Positions 33,484 to 46,178 of a DNA stretch of 64,000 nucleotides are shown in pieces; within the stretch, counting starts at the first letter, position 1; the number at the start of each line of letters is the position of its first letter. Origin of the DNA: Polydactylus sextarius (taxonomy: Eukaryota > Chordata > Actinopteri > Polynemidae). The stretch is taken from NCBI GenBank assembly GCA_016801845.1, contig CM028924.1, positions 9,514,501-9,578,500 of the forward strand, in the 5' to 3' direction. The notes beneath the pieces were generated by a model. The model searched no databases, was not told the origin of the DNA, and was given only the letters and a program-made list of their open reading frames with translations. The translations under genes were made by a program, and so were the position numbers.

Positions 33484-34656
33484 TTATAACTTTGTCCTCT
33501 TCTGTTTGTAACAGCAGTAGGTGTGCATTTGTGTGTGCATCAGTGATAAACCAAACAAAGTGCATCTCTGTCTTTGTCCTTAGCCTTTTCACCTCTTCAT
33601 CTCTCCGAGGGCTGACAGAAAACCTGCAGCTCTGGGCCGCTGTGATACCGACACTCGAACAAAAACAGTCTGTCGTGCTCTGCTCCTCCCTGAAACACAT
33701 CGAGATAAACATTCTGTCTTTAGTCGGCGCTCCACTTTTTCTGTCGCGTCTAGGAAACACTGCAATGGAAATTGTTTGTTTCCCTTTTTCCATTGCACGT
33801 AACAATGTTTTAAAAACCATGATTGTCTGCAAGGTTTTAGGTATATGTCTCCACCCAAATCCAGTCTGTAATATGATGAATTGGGGCCGTTGTGGGTTAA
33901 GAGAGTAAAAGTGGAATTTTCACTATTAAACTCTTCAATGTTTCAAAAAAAGATCATCTTACTGCTCACTGACCACATCCTTACTTTAACTTTAAAAACG
34001 CTTTAAATGTGTCATCTCCAGGATTTGTTTTTCCTTTCTATCAAGTTGTGACAAGAGATGAAAGGATTTCTTAATTAATCGGTGACCAGCAACATGTGGT
34101 GGTGCAATAAGGTTGTTCCGATTTTTTATTGACTTTATTTTCTGACCATAATCTTGTAAATTATTACACTTAACTGGAGAATTAAATTAGCAAAGCAGCT
34201 TAAACCAGAGCAAGTCGGCTATAAATCGTACACAATCTCTCCTGTGTATCCTGCTACTAAATATCACATCAATCATAATCTTTTTATATCATCATCCAAT
34301 TCTTATTTGTGCTTAAGTGTAAAAGTGTAAATATTATGTAATTTATAGGATAAAACGCAAAGCTGTAGGTGGTTTTAAGTTTGATATTTCATAAAAGCTC
34401 TTTCATTTTCACCAGATTGTTGGGCTTCATCGTGACTTTATGCTACCATTGTCAACACTTCCTTATTGGGTTTTTGTTGTTTGCTCCACTGCAGTGACTC
34501 AAATTTCAGATGAAACATTACATTTCATTCAGCCCTCCATTTTCAGTCTCTTATAGAGGATTGGGTCATGAAGGTAGTCCTATCTCATCTAGCCTGGAAA
34601 AGCTAGATATATAATCTGTAAAATGTTCTGTGTCTTCCCCAAAGTTGCAAAGATGC

Positions 34657-34677
34657 AAAAAAAAAAAAAAAAAAAAA
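34657..34677. repeat. Poly-A tract
   Basis: About 21 consecutive A. Confidence 0.9.
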
Positions 34678-35240
34678 TTAAATATGACCTCCTCAGTCAC
34701 AACTGTGCTGCAAACGTGTTTCCGATATGTTTTTAAAACAATGGCATTTTAAAATGTCAAACACTTTGAAAAGCGGTGTCTGGAGAACATACTGTGCAGA
34801 CGATGCTGCTAACAGTCGCTGTGATGCAATACCGTGTCATTTGGGGAAAAGGTCCATCAAAGAATCCGGTCTCTGAATTGGGACACCGTCTTTTAATCAT
34901 TTATTTACCCACAACATGCTGCATAACTTTGTGTTTTCAGTTGTATTTTTTAAGTCTATTTGAAGTGTCTTGCTGCTGGTCCCAGCTGACTCTGGATGGT
35001 TCTGGTTTTCGTCACCTGTATGTATCCATCGAGTTCAAACAGACAGAAGCACCTGCCTCTTCACCCTCCATCCTTGCTGCAAAAATGACGTGTCCCTGTC
35101 TATGTGTCAATGATTTTAATTTCAATAAGCTGCTAGTGTGTGTTCAGCCCAGCGGTTTAATTCTCTCCCTGCACGTGTGTGAGCTATAGCATGTATGATT
35201 GTATGTGCATGAGTGAACAATAGCTGTTGCATATAACATC

Positions 35241-38200
35241 GGACCCTCACAGTATGTTGGCAATGAACCGTGTGTTTCTCTTATAGGTTCACATTCATAT
35301 TCATTAACTCAGCCCGATGGTGCCCGTGCACACGGCAACGCTCGGTGACAGCAACTTTAAAATGGGGAAGAGGAAAAAAAACTGTTTGGCCGACGAGCGA
35401 TGGATTTTTTTTGTCGCTGCTGCTGAGAAATGAAGACAGCATCGCTTCCACTGATGGACGGTGGTGAGACAGATCCTGGGTCTGTAACAGCTGCTGCCGA
35501 ACGCAAACCATGCACACGCATCAGTTTGAGACAAGATGTTTTTTTTTTTATTACATTTCAATATATTTTTTGAGACTCCCACTGTTCGGATGAGGACGCA
35601 GGTCATTGTTGAAAAACACAAAGTGGAAACAGCTGGGAAACTTTAACCACAACTTCATTAACAGAATTGATGTTCGACAGATGGTGACAGTAACGTTGGT
35701 TAATTTCTTATCTCGATTCTAATGTCGTGTTCATTCACTGACGAAAATAATGGCATTCAATCTGTCATAGTTTAATGAAATTAGTTTGATGACTTACTGT
35801 CTCTCAATCAAATGATAGATTGTAGGAAAAAATTACAAAAGCTCTGAATTTCAATGTACAATGCCACAGATGGCCACTAAGGGATGGACAGGTGTTTGTT
35901 TGAGAACATGCTGGGTTTGACTGATGTCTGTGGTCTTAGCTGTTTGGACTCATCATGTCCACCCCACAATGACACCAAATATGGTTACTTCCGGTTCCAA
36001 GATGTTCCAAGATGGTGATGGATCGTTAAAATCCAAACGTGAAGCTTTGAAAGATGACGATGAGTTGACGTGGTGTGAAAACTCCTAATTAAATGCGAAC
36101 CACATTTGCATTTAACTTTTGCATATTTGCCAAGTCATCATAATCACTCCCTGCTTCCCTTTTGCAAATCGTCTTTACACCTCTGACCACTATCGAAACA
36201 ATAATCCCCTCCTAAACCATAATAACCTTTGTCCTTGTTCTGACTTTACAAACCGGCCCACTAGAAATCACATTTACATGCTGATCTTTTTTAGTCTTGC
36301 TGAGAAAAATGTAACTGTGGAACATTTTAGTGTTCTTATTTCTGCACAGAGATGAAAAGTTTTCAGTCATCCAGTCATAGTAATCTATGAGGCCTTTTAT
36401 ATTTTAGAGTGTTAAACATTTTCAAGGATGTCAAGCAAGTCCGTCTTTCCGTCTTTAGCAGTCACAGAGAAGTGAATCCTCTGTGTGCCAGGAACGACCA
36501 CAATAATAGATGCAGGACAGGGGAAATCTGCCACGGCTAATACTGTGCTACAAGCTATAAGCCTTTATAGTCCCATATCTTGTCCGTCCATCTGGCACCG
36601 TCTGGCTGGAGATCTGGCTCCTGCTTCTATATTTGAGCCTGGTATTCACACTCTGCCTCCGTATTTTAAAACCTGCGTGTTTACCACCCACATGATGAGG
36701 AAGATTTGTGGAGTTGTGAAATCTCTGGCAGGTGGGAAGAAGAGATGTCCCAGACTATCTTTGGGGAAGCTCTTATTTTACAGTTAAGGATAGCGTTGTT
36801 GACTTTGGGTTCACTCTTTATTTCCTGTGGGACGCATTTAGATTGTGGGAACAGAACATTCCTTCTGTGATAAAGGCGGCAACTTTCACTGATACGGCAG
36901 CGCGTCCTGTTATATAATGTGCTGTTCACCAGGATGTCACCAAGACTGTTATTTAAAGCACTTACAAATAATTCTCACATTTTGTTTGTTAAAAAAAAAA
37001 AACTGAACCAGAACAACCATATAAGAACTTGGATCAATTCACAGCTTGTATCATTCAGAGGTTACAATCATCTCCAACTCATTCTGGGAGTAAAAAGTCT
37101 CATCCAACCTTGGAGAGTCACAAATTTTAATATATTGATTGATTTCCAAGGATAAAAACTTTTTCAATTTATTTTTTTTGTGACACAGCATGACTTTCAA
37201 ACTGCAACACCTTGAAATAGTTTGTTATAATTAGATCCTCACAGTAAAAGATTATATTCCTGTTTATTAAAAATCTCACAGTTTCAGCTTTAGAAAAAAA
37301 ACTGTTTATTTGTTGTAAATTGAATCAAAAAAACAAGAAATTTCTCCAAATTGGAGCATTGTGTTGCAGTCTTTGTCTACAGAAGAATGGATAAGGATTA
37401 GACGTTTTGTCTGACATTTTGAGTGTCAGACTTCTCAGGTGCACTTAGATTTTCTTGCTACATAACATAATTACATACTTACGCTTACTATTTTGAGTGT
37501 GTAAAAGTGCACACACAGACAAATATTTTAAAAACACAAAGTACTGCTTTTATTGTTGATTATAATTGAAAACAAGATGGCAGATACCATGGTGGACGAC
37601 AATCACGGTCCAAATGGATGATTAACGTTCTGTCTGGTGACAATTCATCTTTAAAAAGGAGAAAGAAGAAAAATATTTGAAACAACACTACCCTGTTGAA
37701 ATCTGTACACTACAGAAGTAAGCACATAGTGAATGGAGTATACTACGTGGTGGTGTACCAACGGAAGTACACAAATTGAGACACTAATGGTTTTTCAAGT
37801 ATAGTACAATTTAGTTCCCTGCTATGTGTAAAAATGTTGATGAGTTCATTAAAAAGAACTAATTTTTTTGTTTGAAATACATTAATTGGGAAATTGGAAA
37901 AATTGTCATCAATGTGAAATTAATACAAAATAATTATTAACTAAAGTCAAGCATGGTCGTCAGTGTTTACTGTTTTTATTAAACTTGTTATTCTGAATTC
38001 AATGCCCACAGCTCGAGCCATTACGCCGCTGTGGACTTTGACTGTGCAGCTGATGATTTCCAGCTGTTCCTCCTACTTTTTGTTACGGTGATTGCGACCA
38101 CGGCTGCAGCATACTCATTATTAGGGGTAAAAAAAAAAGCCACCTCTCACTGTGACTGTTAATGTTGTGTTATTTTCACTTCTTTTTTTTCCCCATATCT

Positions 38201-38376
38201 GGTTAAAGACTGAAAGTACTCTTATATTGTCCTTCTCCTTGTGTTTTTAAACATTGTGAATGAGATCCAATGAATTTAGAACAAAATGTGCTTCTGCCTC
38301 TCATTGTTCTTTTTCTCCCAAATGGCAAGATGACATTTTTCATTTGACACAAATGGCAGTCACTCCTCATCTTCTG
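35241..38376. other. Spacer, no gene seen
   Basis: A moderately CpG-bearing patch at 35310-35470 is bracketed by an acceptor-like TTTCTCTTATAG (35276-35286) and a donor-like GTGAGA (35463). The frame inside (35270-35467) has no known domain, so no exon is called. A short hairpin GTCTGACA/TGTCAGAC lies at 37409-37431. The remainder is AT-rich. Confidence 0.4.
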
Positions 38377-38400
38377 TTTTTTTTTTTTTTTTTTTTTTTT
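38377..38400. repeat. Poly-T tract
   Basis: About 24 consecutive T. Confidence 0.9.
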
Positions 38401-41400
38401 ATTTTGTAAGTGAAACACTCATCACTTCAAGATGTAGCTCACTTCACCTCCTCCCACTGAAACACTGTCACTCCTCCTCCATCTCTTCAAGGCAGTGGCC
38501 CTTTGTTAGTCACAGAGGAAGACAGAAGACGCAGCAGAGGAAGAATTTCATCATCCCGGTGCTTCTGATGAATCTGAGGGAATAACCCCAGCTGCCTCTC
38601 TGTGTAAAAACTTGATATGAAATTTATATTAACTATCAAATTAAACTGTAGTGAATTCCCCCAGCATAAAAACTTTGAAATCATCACAGAGAGTTGGGCA
38701 GAGTTGGGGTGATCTATATATATCTCCATAAAGTGGTGAGAGGTCTTTCACTCTCCTCTGCTTTGGTTTTGTTCTTCTTTTCTGTGGAAATGGGGTTTGC
38801 ATTTGGGGGTATCATTATTGTGCACAAGTATTGTGTTTTTCCTGTAAGTACAGAGCAGTACTCTCATATTTTCAGGATGTCCGATTGGTTACTGGAGTTT
38901 TCTTTCCATTAGGTTTTGGGAGCCGTCCAATAGTGAAATAGTTGCAACCTGATCTCATTGAAGTGGTAGCACTGTGTGCTCAGGATCAAATCTGTGGCTT
39001 TCTGAGGGTAAATGCAGATCAGGGACTTTCTGAACCCACTGGCTTTTAGTGATTAACACCACTCCACCCCACCTTGCCCTTAGTAGATTCCTAAAGACCA
39101 GGGTTTCACTTACATGGTTGATTTTGTTAGTTGGGGTAAGTTTGGGGAGAACTACACTTGGGGCTACCTTTTGGTTTGTTGGTGCACTTTCAGATTCAGT
39201 CCTTTCGATTTGTGGTTGTGTTTCAGGTTTGCTTAACGCTGGAGGTTTGGTTACATTGCTGTTTTGTTGGTGTCATGTGGTCAGGGATTGGTACCTGATG
39301 CCGACACTGGACTTAGGCACCAAACCACATGGTTCTGAGCTGCATTTTACATCTGTTTATAACCCTGGTACCAGGGTTTTGGACATTTTTGGGGTGGAAA
39401 ACTGGGCTACCCTAGGCTTTCACTTTGTTTGTAGGTACAACTCATGTATGATCTTCCCTCCTTTGTCTCTGTAGCAGATATATGATTATTTTATTTTCTC
39501 CTTCTTCTTGTACAAAGTCAGTATTTTAAAAAATGTAGATATTTTCCCTTAAAAATATCCTGCTACTTGTTACCACTTCTTTTAAACGTATGTTATGTAT
39601 TTTATAAGAGTCTTTATCTTCATGGACAGGTATTGGACATTTTATCAGCCATTGTTTTCAGTAAGTTTTTAGTTATATTTAAAATGGCTTGACTGCTTGT
39701 GACCAAGCATGGCTTAGCATTCAAGAAATCTAGAGTAGCTGTCCACTGTAATGGCCGCCGTGTTTGAAAGAGTTCATACGTTGCAAAAACTGATTTTTAA
39801 TTGAAATATAAAATATATCAACGGTTGGAAAACTTGCATCTGAGTTCACAAATTTCTTGTCGTCTCCAAATAAATGAAAAGTATCAGAACATAAACTGTG
39901 TAAAATCTTCTAAACGACAAGTTTTAACCATTAAGCTATATCTCTAAAAGGGGTAATGTTCATTTTGGGACTGAGGTTCAGGAAGAACCTCATTAGTTTG
40001 TTAATTAAGTTGAGAATTTATCACACGTGAAATGATTTTTGATCCAAACTTCCATCATTGCTTCTTATATGACCTGCTTTATGAGCACTTTCAGCGCAGA
40101 AACCCCTCATATTTTTTATTACAGACTGTTCCAACCAACTAAAAGTTCTAATGAGGCATCAAAACTTATCCAAACTGAGTTAATATGCTCCATGCTGCTG
40201 CAGGCAGAGCACCACTTTATTTTTTATTAATTCCCTGCTTTTTACATACACTCTGTACACTTTGTACATTTAAGTCCTTAATTTTTCCATTATCATGAAT
40301 CTAACCTTTTTTTTTTTATTTTATTTTATTTTTTTATTTCAGCTGCAGGCAGAAGTTTCTGCCATAATAAGATGCAGCTCATTCATCACTAAACAAAGCT
40401 GAGATCCAGTGAATCACTCCGCTCTTCCCAGATTTTCTTAGTACACATGAAATGGAACCGTCAAAGTCATGTTTCCACAACAATATCAAACCTGTAGCTT
40501 GATTTATATTTTCACAGTAGAATTATGAATAATTCTCAGGTTTTTTTTTTTTTCTGTGAACGTGTAAAAATCCATCAAAGAAAATCTCTGTGAAGTACAG
40601 AAGCATCATAAGAGGCAGTACTGGGAGAAAGTTGGTCCATACCATAGCAGCTCAGCTGTAACACACACACATGCAACACAGGTTTGTTTGCTCGCGGCGT
40701 AATGATCTGTGATTATGAACATATTATTGATTATCTTATATCCCTGATGGATGTGCACCAGCACATACAGTCTGCTAGCAGTCAATCAATGCAGAAAATG
40801 GAGACAGCTGGAGACAGCTGTTTTGAACTCTCTGCTGTATTTTTTTTTTTTTTTTGACACATCTTTGACTTTGATGTTAACACTTGCAATATCTAATATC
40901 TGATTATGGATTAGCATCTTAACATATTCACTGGTTTATGTATATGTAGAAAAGTTTGAAATTCCTAATCACACCTAATAGCTAATTTTGTATAAGCCTG
41001 ATATCAGCCTGACTTCCTGATAACTCCTCTACTTCCATAGTTTAAATGAGGTAGAAGAAAACAAATAAGAAGTGTAGGTCAGGGTACATACTGATACAGT
41101 GTATACCCACTTTTAACAGGCATGACCTGACCTAACTCAAATTATTTGCTGTTCTAGTTGGTTTAATTGGGTTTAGACATGAGGACAAACTAATGATGGC
41201 ATGAAAAATTATCATATAATTCCTCTGGCTCTTTCAATTGTATATGTTTATACTTATGACCTGGGTGGGAAAAAAATCACAGGACCATTTGAGTATCTTC
41301 TTCTGGGAGCTAAGCTCACCTGTATTGAATTCCTTTCACAATAGAAGTATTAAAAAGTACAGAATAATAAAAGTAAATGGAATTAGGACTATTGAACATG

Positions 41401-41474
41401 GTATTTTGTTAAAAAAAAAAAAACATTTTAAAAAAGTTTTTGGTCCTTTTTTACTTGTTTTCTCTTAGTTTTTA
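38401..41474. other. Spacer with a short palindrome, no gene seen
   Basis: A 141-codon hydrophobic frame at 39049-39474 is unrecognised. AACCCTGGTACCAGGGTT (39361-39378) is an 18-bp perfect palindrome. T-rich runs lie at 40307-40339, 40542-40553 and 40841-40855. No exon was supported. Confidence 0.5.
39361..39378. repeat. 18-bp perfect palindrome
   Basis: AACCCTGGTACCAGGGTT reads the same on both strands. Confidence 0.9.
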
Positions 41475-41612
41475 GTTTTAGTTTAGTTTATTTATTTTTA
41501 ATAGGGACAGTGTACAATAAGAACATTAGCCTTGTGTAAAATAAGGAAAGATGCACTGCATCAGGTTATAGCAAAATCATGCTAATTTCCACCTGTAGTC
41601 CCTTAGTGAAGG
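41475..41612 (+). repeat. Possible interspersed repeat ('AATAGGGACAGTG' type)
   Basis: A TTTAGTTTATTTATTTTTAA lead is followed by AATAGGGACAGTGTACAATA, AGAACATTAG and ACCTGTAGTCCCTTAG. It resembles a recurrent teleost repeat with 'ATGGGGACAGTGCACATTAA' and 'CTGTAGTCCCTGGGCAGG' blocks. Only one copy is in the window and the family is not named. Confidence 0.3.
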
Positions 41613-42698
41613 GTGGTGTAGTGTCACCCCTCCCTGTTCTGACTCTGGTACTACTTGTTGCCTTTGTCGGTGGGTTTGAGCAGGAGAATTGGTTGGGGTT
41701 AGTGTTTCCTGCTGCTTCCTCTCTGCCCGTTACCATAGGTTACTGTCAAGATGGCTGAACCAGCGAATTGTTCACTCAAAATACATATTTGTCTTACGTG
41801 TCTGCATCTGTTCTGTAGCTACTCTTCATTTCATAATGATCCTTCCTCCCTGAAATCAAACAGCAGACAGTGACAGTATGTAAAATACTATTTTCAAGCT
41901 AAACGTTGGGGAGTAGGCGTACATATCACTGCAGACGTGTAGAAAATCTGGCATGTGTGTGATCAGATAAGCTCGTAGAACGGCCGAGCGTTAGTCGGCC
42001 AAGGACTGTGGTCGTCGTTCGCTCAGAGGTGTGAATGTGCCGAACTGTGTGTGTGAATACAAAGCAGGGAGCTGAGAGAGGCAGCAGATTCATGCTCAGT
42101 CAGAGCTTCACAGATAAATAATGAAAAGCCGGAGAGTTGGGATGTGATGGTGGCTGCGTGTTATTTTGGTTGGTGTGCACCAGCTGCTGCAGCAGAATGA
42201 CCAGAGTGAAAATGTGGCTTTTGGAGTCTGGGGAGGCAAAGAGGATGCACGATTTACTACAGTCAGCATTTTAACTGCTGCTGCACAGAGAGCAGCAAAA
42301 CTCACACCAGCTGAGTCTCTCTCCTTTCTGACACATACACACACACATGAAGTGTATCAAGACACCAGAGTCAGTCCTAAACCTCCCTGAGGCCCGCCCG
42401 TCCGTCCGTCACTCAAATATAAAACTATCTTCCCAACGCCTTGACTGAAAACATGACGGTAGTCATGTACTGAGAGGTGTGCATCCATTTAATCACCATT
42501 TTTGAATCAACTACCCATTTTTTTCAGAGATGTAACTAAACAATCAGGCTCGTGTTGCTCCTGCATCATCCTCCCATCAGGTTGTAAAAGCTGACACAAG
42601 CAGGAGGGCAGGGCGTTTGTGTAATTTACAGGCTCCACCTAAGTTGTGTAGTGAGCATATGGAGCAGCCTGAGCAGACACCGAGTTCACATGGCATTC

Positions 42699-42744
<46 letters not shown>

Positions 42745-44035
42745 CCAGCAGCAATGATTTGATCTCCTCTCTCACAGTTAAAAGCACATAAATCCTAATA
42801 AAACATGAGAAACTGAGAAAAAAAAAAAAAGCAATACAGCTGGAACATTAACAGTGTGTTATCTACAAAGAAAGAATTAACTTCCAGCAAATGTAAGAAA
42901 GGAAAAAAAAAGTCTCTCCTTGGTTTCTTTTGCTTTCTACAGCTTGTACACTACAGAGCATCCCTCCCAGGCTTCAGGTATTTTGTCACGATCCATCAGA
43001 CGAGATAAGAAACAGCACAAGCACTCTAATTAGAAATTATAATTAGTTATGAATAAAATGAAATGTGTAATTTATGAAAAGATCAGATCAAAGACTTACC
43101 ATGTTTCTGAAATTGTACCCAACTGCTCCTCAATTGATTGGTTGAAGACACCTTATCAGACTAAATCTGTATTTGTTCTAGAATATTAAATGATTCCACC
43201 CCAATTATTAACAAACATTCAAATTATCAAGCGGTTAACATGAAAGTTTTCTGTTGAGTTGTGACATTCAACTTGCTGTTTTCAAAGTTGTCCTTCAGAC
43301 AAAGATGACAGATTAATTCTGGAAGGCCGTTGATGTTTTCTCATCTTGAAAATAACACCGGCGTTCAGAATTTGAACAACCAATCAACCATAACCCTAAA
43401 AGCAAACTGTCTTTGTTTCCTTCACACATCAGGCCAAAATCACTTGACCTCTGGCAAAGTACAAATGAGTGATCATACATCGCATTCTGGAAATGGTCTT
43501 TGACAAATTGAGGACCAGAAAACACGTTCACCGTTTTTTAGAAATGTCATCTTTGATGACTCATAGATCAGACAAATCGCCACTTTGCACAGATGCAGAT
43601 GTCCTTTTGTCCTTTTTTGAACTGGGGTCTTGTTATTTAACTATCCAGCTTGCTTTTGAAATGCAGGGAGAGGGAGGGAGAGAGCAGCTCATCTCCATTA
43701 GCAGCTTGGTAAAACAGGAAAATGTCTCCTTGTCACGGACTTTTTGTTTGCTCTGTTGACCTTGGGCCGCTTCAATCATTTGATAAAGATGTTTTTTAAA
43801 ATCGTTACAAGTAGATGTAGAAGAAGTGTCTTTAATATTAATGAAACGTCCACCATGGTTGTCTGTCCCACATCTGATTTACCTTCAAAAAATACAGAGT
43901 CTTCTCCTTTACTCCAAGTCAAAAGTCAAAATGACCCAGATCTAATTCCATTGATACTTTCCCCATAGTTTTTTGAATCTCTTTGAACTACTAGAAAATG
44001 TTGAAGGTTGTAGTTTCTTTTTCTAAGTTTCCTAA
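41613..44035. other. Spacer with CA repeat, no gene seen
   Basis: Moderately CpG-bearing around 41970-42070 but without a convincing promoter layout. It holds the CA array at 42701-42738, a poly-A at 42819-42831 and AT-rich homeodomain-core words near 43026-43046. Short frames lack domains. Confidence 0.5.
42701..42738. repeat. CA microsatellite
   Basis: Nineteen uninterrupted CA units. Confidence 0.95.
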
Positions 44036-44280
44036 GTTTGTGCATCTGATCAAGATACCTCCTGGGTGCCTCCCAATGGATGTTCTTTGGGAAACACCAA
44101 CCAGTAAACACCTCAGGTTAAACCCAGAACACTGATGATTTTTTGATGATTTTATGTATCATCTGGTCTGGGAACACACCAGGATCCTCTAAGAGGAACT
44201 GGAAAATATTGCTGTGAAGAGGGAAATCTGTTGCCACTGCAACCTGGCCTTATTTTAGCGACTGAAAATGGATGGATGGT
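44036..44280 (+). repeat. RTE/Rex3-like LINE 3' end with GATG tail, plus strand
   Basis: The blocks GTGCATCTGATCAAGATACC, TCCTGGGTGCCTCCCAATGG, TTAAACCCAGAACACTGATG, TCTGGTCTGGGAACACACCA, AGGATCCTCTAAGAGGAACT, GTTGCCACTGCAACCTGGCC and GACTGAAAATGGATGGATGG run in the order of the GATG-tailed teleost LINE 3' region. Rex3 is reported to end in GATG repeats, hence the name, given from memory. The copy is diverged and 5' truncated, with no usable frame. Confidence 0.65.
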
Positions 44281-45935
44281 ATTTTAAGTTGAGATAAATA
44301 ACATGTATTGTTCTGTTTTAAACGCACACGCTACAAATCTGGTCACATTTTCTCTACGAAGCACTGTCTGCAGTCTCAGAGTAAGGCTGAGTTCAAGATG
44401 CACAATACTGCACAAAACAATAGTAGCAAAATGTTTAATTTAATAAAAACAGGTGCTGAACGCCCTGTTGCATGACACAAGCCTTTACGACTATGGCAGC
44501 TGAGCATCAGCAGGGTTTATATACACTGTTATGCTTCTATCCAGGGTCCAGACTGTAGTTGTGGAGCAGGGGAGTTCAGCTCCCTCCAGGACTGTAGCTA
44601 GTTCTTGCTTCAACTCTAACCCTCTCTTATTATGTAGACAGCACGTGGGAATAGACTCACAGAGGATCACCTGGGTCCTGAAGAGTTGCAGTGTTTATTT
44701 TCTGACACTAACTTGTTCTATTGATTTATTGTTGGTGCCGCTGAACTCAGTGGAGGTGGGGGCAGTTGAGAGACCCTTCATTCACCCCATAAGGAGTCAT
44801 TTAACCATCACTGTCACTATGAAGCTGCTACATTAACTAAGTAATCTTGCATGGTGCACCTTCTCATTCAACCACACATACCTATAGTGACAAACTGAAG
44901 TAAAAGTCCTCAGTGCCTCCAATCCAAGAAATTGAATTAAATGCACACAGTCCGTTTTCAATCACTGCTAAAATCACATCCTGCAACCCCTGAGAGAGGA
45001 GGAGAGAGAGACAGTGAGGGGACAATAACTTATGAAAAATAAAGCACAGAAGATGAAGATAATGAGAAACTCTGAGAGTGAAGTGAGACAGAAAGACTGA
45101 GAGCTGAAGAGGGAGGGAGAGGCCAAATTAGTGAAGCATATCTCCAAGACCAGCATAATTACCCATCATCCTCTTCTGTAATACATCTCTTATCGCCAGA
45201 CTCTTTAGAGAGATGAGGTTTGGAAACTTTTGGAAACTGATCTGCACTTCTTCTACTTACTCTTGGCTCTGATTGCAGCTGGTCAGGGAGGAGGGAGGGA
45301 TCGAAGGATGGGTGGATAAGGGAGGAATAAGAAGGCTAGAAAGGCATTAAGAGAATGATGGGAAGTTATTTATAGTGTGAAAGCAATGAGAGAAGTTCAC
45401 GTAAAGAGATGAAGTAAATCTCAGAGAGGTATTTAGATGTTCTTCAGTTTTAGTGGATTGTGAGCCAGGAAAGTTGCTCATAATCCATTAGTTGGCCCAA
45501 GTCAACAGGGCGTAATCCACTTGGTTTTCTGTAATATTTTTGACACCTCTACCATTTGAAAGTAAACCCACTATAACCATAATATCACAAACACCTTTGT
45601 CATATAGACTGAGCCCAGATTTTCTTGTTCTTGTTTCACTTCACTCTTCACAACTTTCAGTAGACACATCTAAAAGTAAAAAAGACAATGTCCGAAAAGC
45701 TTTGTAAAGATCGATGTTTGATTGGTTCGAAGGTCAATTTAGTTTCCTTTTCAACCAGTTGATGGTTGAATCATTTTGAGTAGAATTACTGTAAGCAAGG
45801 ACATGTTATCAACATTGCTCAACAATGTACAATGAAAGAAAGCTGTTCAAGCATGTTTGCAGATTGTAATAGTGGCTATGATTGCCATCATGCTTTGAGT
45901 GCGAAGGAACAATGGCACATTATCCTTGAAAATCA
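44281..45935. other. Spacer, no gene seen
   Basis: A 101-codon frame at 44531-44836 has no recognised domain. A purine-rich GAGAGA patch lies at 44993-45123. Nothing else was recognised. Confidence 0.5.
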
Positions 45936-46178
45936 ATCCTTCCATTTTGAGCGGCTTATCTGAGATCTCAGTGGCAGCAGATCAATAAGGTAGTCCAGGG
46001 GTCCCTCTCGCCAGTGACATTTTTATAGTGGATCCTGAGTTGATCCCAGTTTAGATGAGACATACAGTCTCTCTGGTTTATCCCAAAGTCTTCCAGCAGT
46101 TGGACATATATGAGAAACCTAGAGGTGTACAGGAGGTTCTACCCAAAACAAAATGTGATCATCGGGGAGGGTTGGAAC
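45936..46178 (-). repeat. RTE/Rex3-like LINE fragment, minus strand
   Basis: Reverse-complement family member. It starts TCCTTCCATTTTGAGCGGCT, then GAGATCTCAGTGGCAGCAG, TAGTCCAGGGGTCCCTCTCG, CAGTTGGACATATATGAGAA and GGGGAGGGTTGGAAC. The order is that of the plus-strand copy at 44036-44280 read backwards, extending further into the LINE. Heavily diverged. Confidence 0.55.

Larger units (their letters stand above)
33016..35240. other. Spacer with TG repeats, no gene seen
   Basis: Contains TG microsatellites (33202-33239, 33463-33483) and a poly-A at 34657-34677. Overlapping frames on both strands at 33434-33908 (up to 146 codons) shadow one another and lack domains or splice support. Confidence 0.5.

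Noticed and set aside
33434..33908. Overlapping frames of 89-146 codons on both strands
   Set aside because: Mutual shadows seeded by a TG repeat. No recognisable domain in any frame.
35270..35467. Possible exon between an acceptor-like TTATAG and a donor-like GTGAGA
   Set aside because: The frame has no recognisable protein similarity and the signals are weak. Kept only as a note in the spacer entry.
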